Shown: one piece after another, positions 62,963 to 64,000 of the stretch
Layout of the letters: the number at the start of each line of letters is the position of its first letter
How positions within the stretch are numbered: the first letter of the stretch is position 1
Source of the DNA: Paulinella micropora
Lineage: Eukaryota > Cercozoa > Imbricatea > Euglyphida
Assembly (NCBI GenBank): GCA_009731375.1
Contig: BJOX01000008.1
Span: 484,296-548,295, forward strand
Direction of reading: 5' to 3'
DNA: 64,000 nt
Position numbers and translations under genes: made by a program
Notes under the pieces: model-generated
The model's database searches: none
The model's input: only the letters and a program-made list of their open reading frames with translations
What the model was told of the DNA's origin: nothing

Positions 62963-63990
62963 CTTGTCCTGGTCTCTGAGCTTCCGCTTGTATGCACTGC
63001 TCTGCTCACGAGTCCCCGAGACGACAAGCCACCACTAAGTGTTGCTTCCGTGAGGGCACCGGTATCGGATGATCAATAAGCCGGTCCCGTATCTCCTGCG
63101 CCCATATCGCCTTCTCATTGTACGGGAGTATGACCGTATATGGTTTATTATTTTCAAAAAGAGTGCGCAGGCACTTTTTCACTTCTGTCAGTGAGCGCGG
63201 CCACGTAGGCTCGTCACCCCAGAATTCGGTAATNNNNNNNNNNCCGTGGCCTGCTATGGGCTCTTAGACTCACTGGTACCCTTGGTTGGGACCTGCACAA
63301 CGGTGTATCTTGCCATGCATGTTGTTCTGTTTTCTCCCTCCTTCTCTAGTCATTGGACTACCTCAAATCTGTTACCTGAGTCGGCATCAGTGTCGGTAGT
63401 GGTTGCGCCTGATGTCGCATAGGCCTGTGGTGCTGAGGAACTCGAGNNNNNNNNNNGTAGACTACTAGCCGTATAGACCTCCGCCTCTCTCTTGTCTGAC
63501 AGGTTTGAACCATCTTTAGACACCGCGTCCGTTGGCATATATGCCTCATATGCGTGTGTAATGGCCACCTGTTTCCCTTCCGATGCTACCCCTAGGTGTA
63601 GGGCCTCGTATGAGTCAATAGCATGGAGAGNNNNNNNNNNTCTCCTCGGTTGATTCCTCTCCCTCCTCCTCCTCGTGTTCCACCTCTTCCTCTACTTGCG
63701 GCTTCTATGGCTGCCGTCTTCTGATCATCTCTAGCGAAAAGAGAATTGATCGCGTCAGCTAGTTCGTGGTCATGGTCCGCGACATCCTGTAANNNNNNNN
63801 NNACCGTATATGACTCTTTTGGCGGCGCAATCAATCACTACGTTCATTGTCGCCAGTTGGTTGTACGACAAAAGAACAGATCCGTGGTATTCGGGGACAA
63901 CGTACAAGTCCACTCAATATACTCGTCCGGATTTCAATTTAAAATTTAAAGTGATGATGCCCGTTATATCCGTCCGACTACTAACTCCTT
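62963..63990 (-). pseudogene. Gag-protease fragments of the Ty3-like element, with 10-N gaps
   Basis: Reverse-strand pieces between N gaps at 63234, 63447, 63631 and 63793. Near 63900-63803 the reading YHGSVLLSYNQLATMNVVIDCA resembles the end of a retropepsin (..LG.DFL..Y...IDC). 63792-63641 reads DHDHELADAINSLFARDDQK and a Gly/Arg-rich GRGGTRGGGGRG piece, as in gag. 63220-63030 reads ITEFWGDEPTWPRSLTEVKK...VILPYNEKAIWAQEI, then shifts frame into the pol N-terminus. The order of protease before gag-like sequence is unexpected and may reflect misordered contigs. Confidence 0.5.
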
Positions 63991-64000
63991 TCAAGGTGCC

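Overview
The window is nuclear DNA of a eukaryote, most likely a unicellular one. It has spliced exons with GT-AG borders, large microsatellites (tri- and tetranucleotide, heptamer and 19-bp satellites), AATAAA signals after one gene, and decayed Ty1/copia and Ty3/gypsy retroelements. No rRNA, tRNA or CRISPR array was seen, and I cannot name the species. Runs of N and many one-base frameshifts at homopolymers show a draft-quality assembly, so 'broken' genes here may be partly sequencing error.

Layout. 1-2520: a 19-bp palindromic satellite around one short gene end. 2525-9320: a gag-like gene with CCCH and CCHC zinc fingers, an unrecognised Ser/Pro/Ala-rich gene, and a badly decayed Ty3/gypsy-like pol. 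9776-12600: triplet repeats and a 7-bp (CTTGTYG) satellite. 14240-17402 and 17964-19430: two more broken retroelement gag regions. 20290-21138: the heptamer satellite again.

21145-44372 is the centrepiece: a 23,228-bp integrated Polinton-like virus. It has about 358-bp terminal inverted repeats starting AG and ending CT, and a perfect 6-bp target duplication (TTGCTG) inside the heptamer satellite. It carries a protein-primed-type DNA polymerase B, an rve integrase, an A32/FtsK-like packaging ATPase, an adenain-like protease fused to a long scaffold-like region, a candidate major capsid protein, a candidate penton, a fibre with phage-like repeats and an S74 chaperone end, a small Gly-Gly/basic candidate core protein, two paralogues with an ExoX-C-like domain, and small zinc-finger or basic proteins. 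Replication, packaging, maturation and capsid functions are therefore all represented. A family of palindromes with GATATTT/AAATATC ends sits at its gene borders. A GC-rich 2.1-kb block (about 24380-26480) with an F-box-like gene and a truncated unknown gene sits inside the otherwise AT-rich element and looks foreign.

44373-64000: the satellite continues. It is followed by a copia reverse-transcriptase/RNase H remnant (45533-46439), an unknown reverse-strand coding region (47474-48972), a host-type gene with many exons in microsatellite introns and an N-terminal CCCH-like finger (49870-56380), repeat modules, and a long reverse-strand Ty3/gypsy pol ORF (58721-62962) with fragmented gag-protease sequence upstream.
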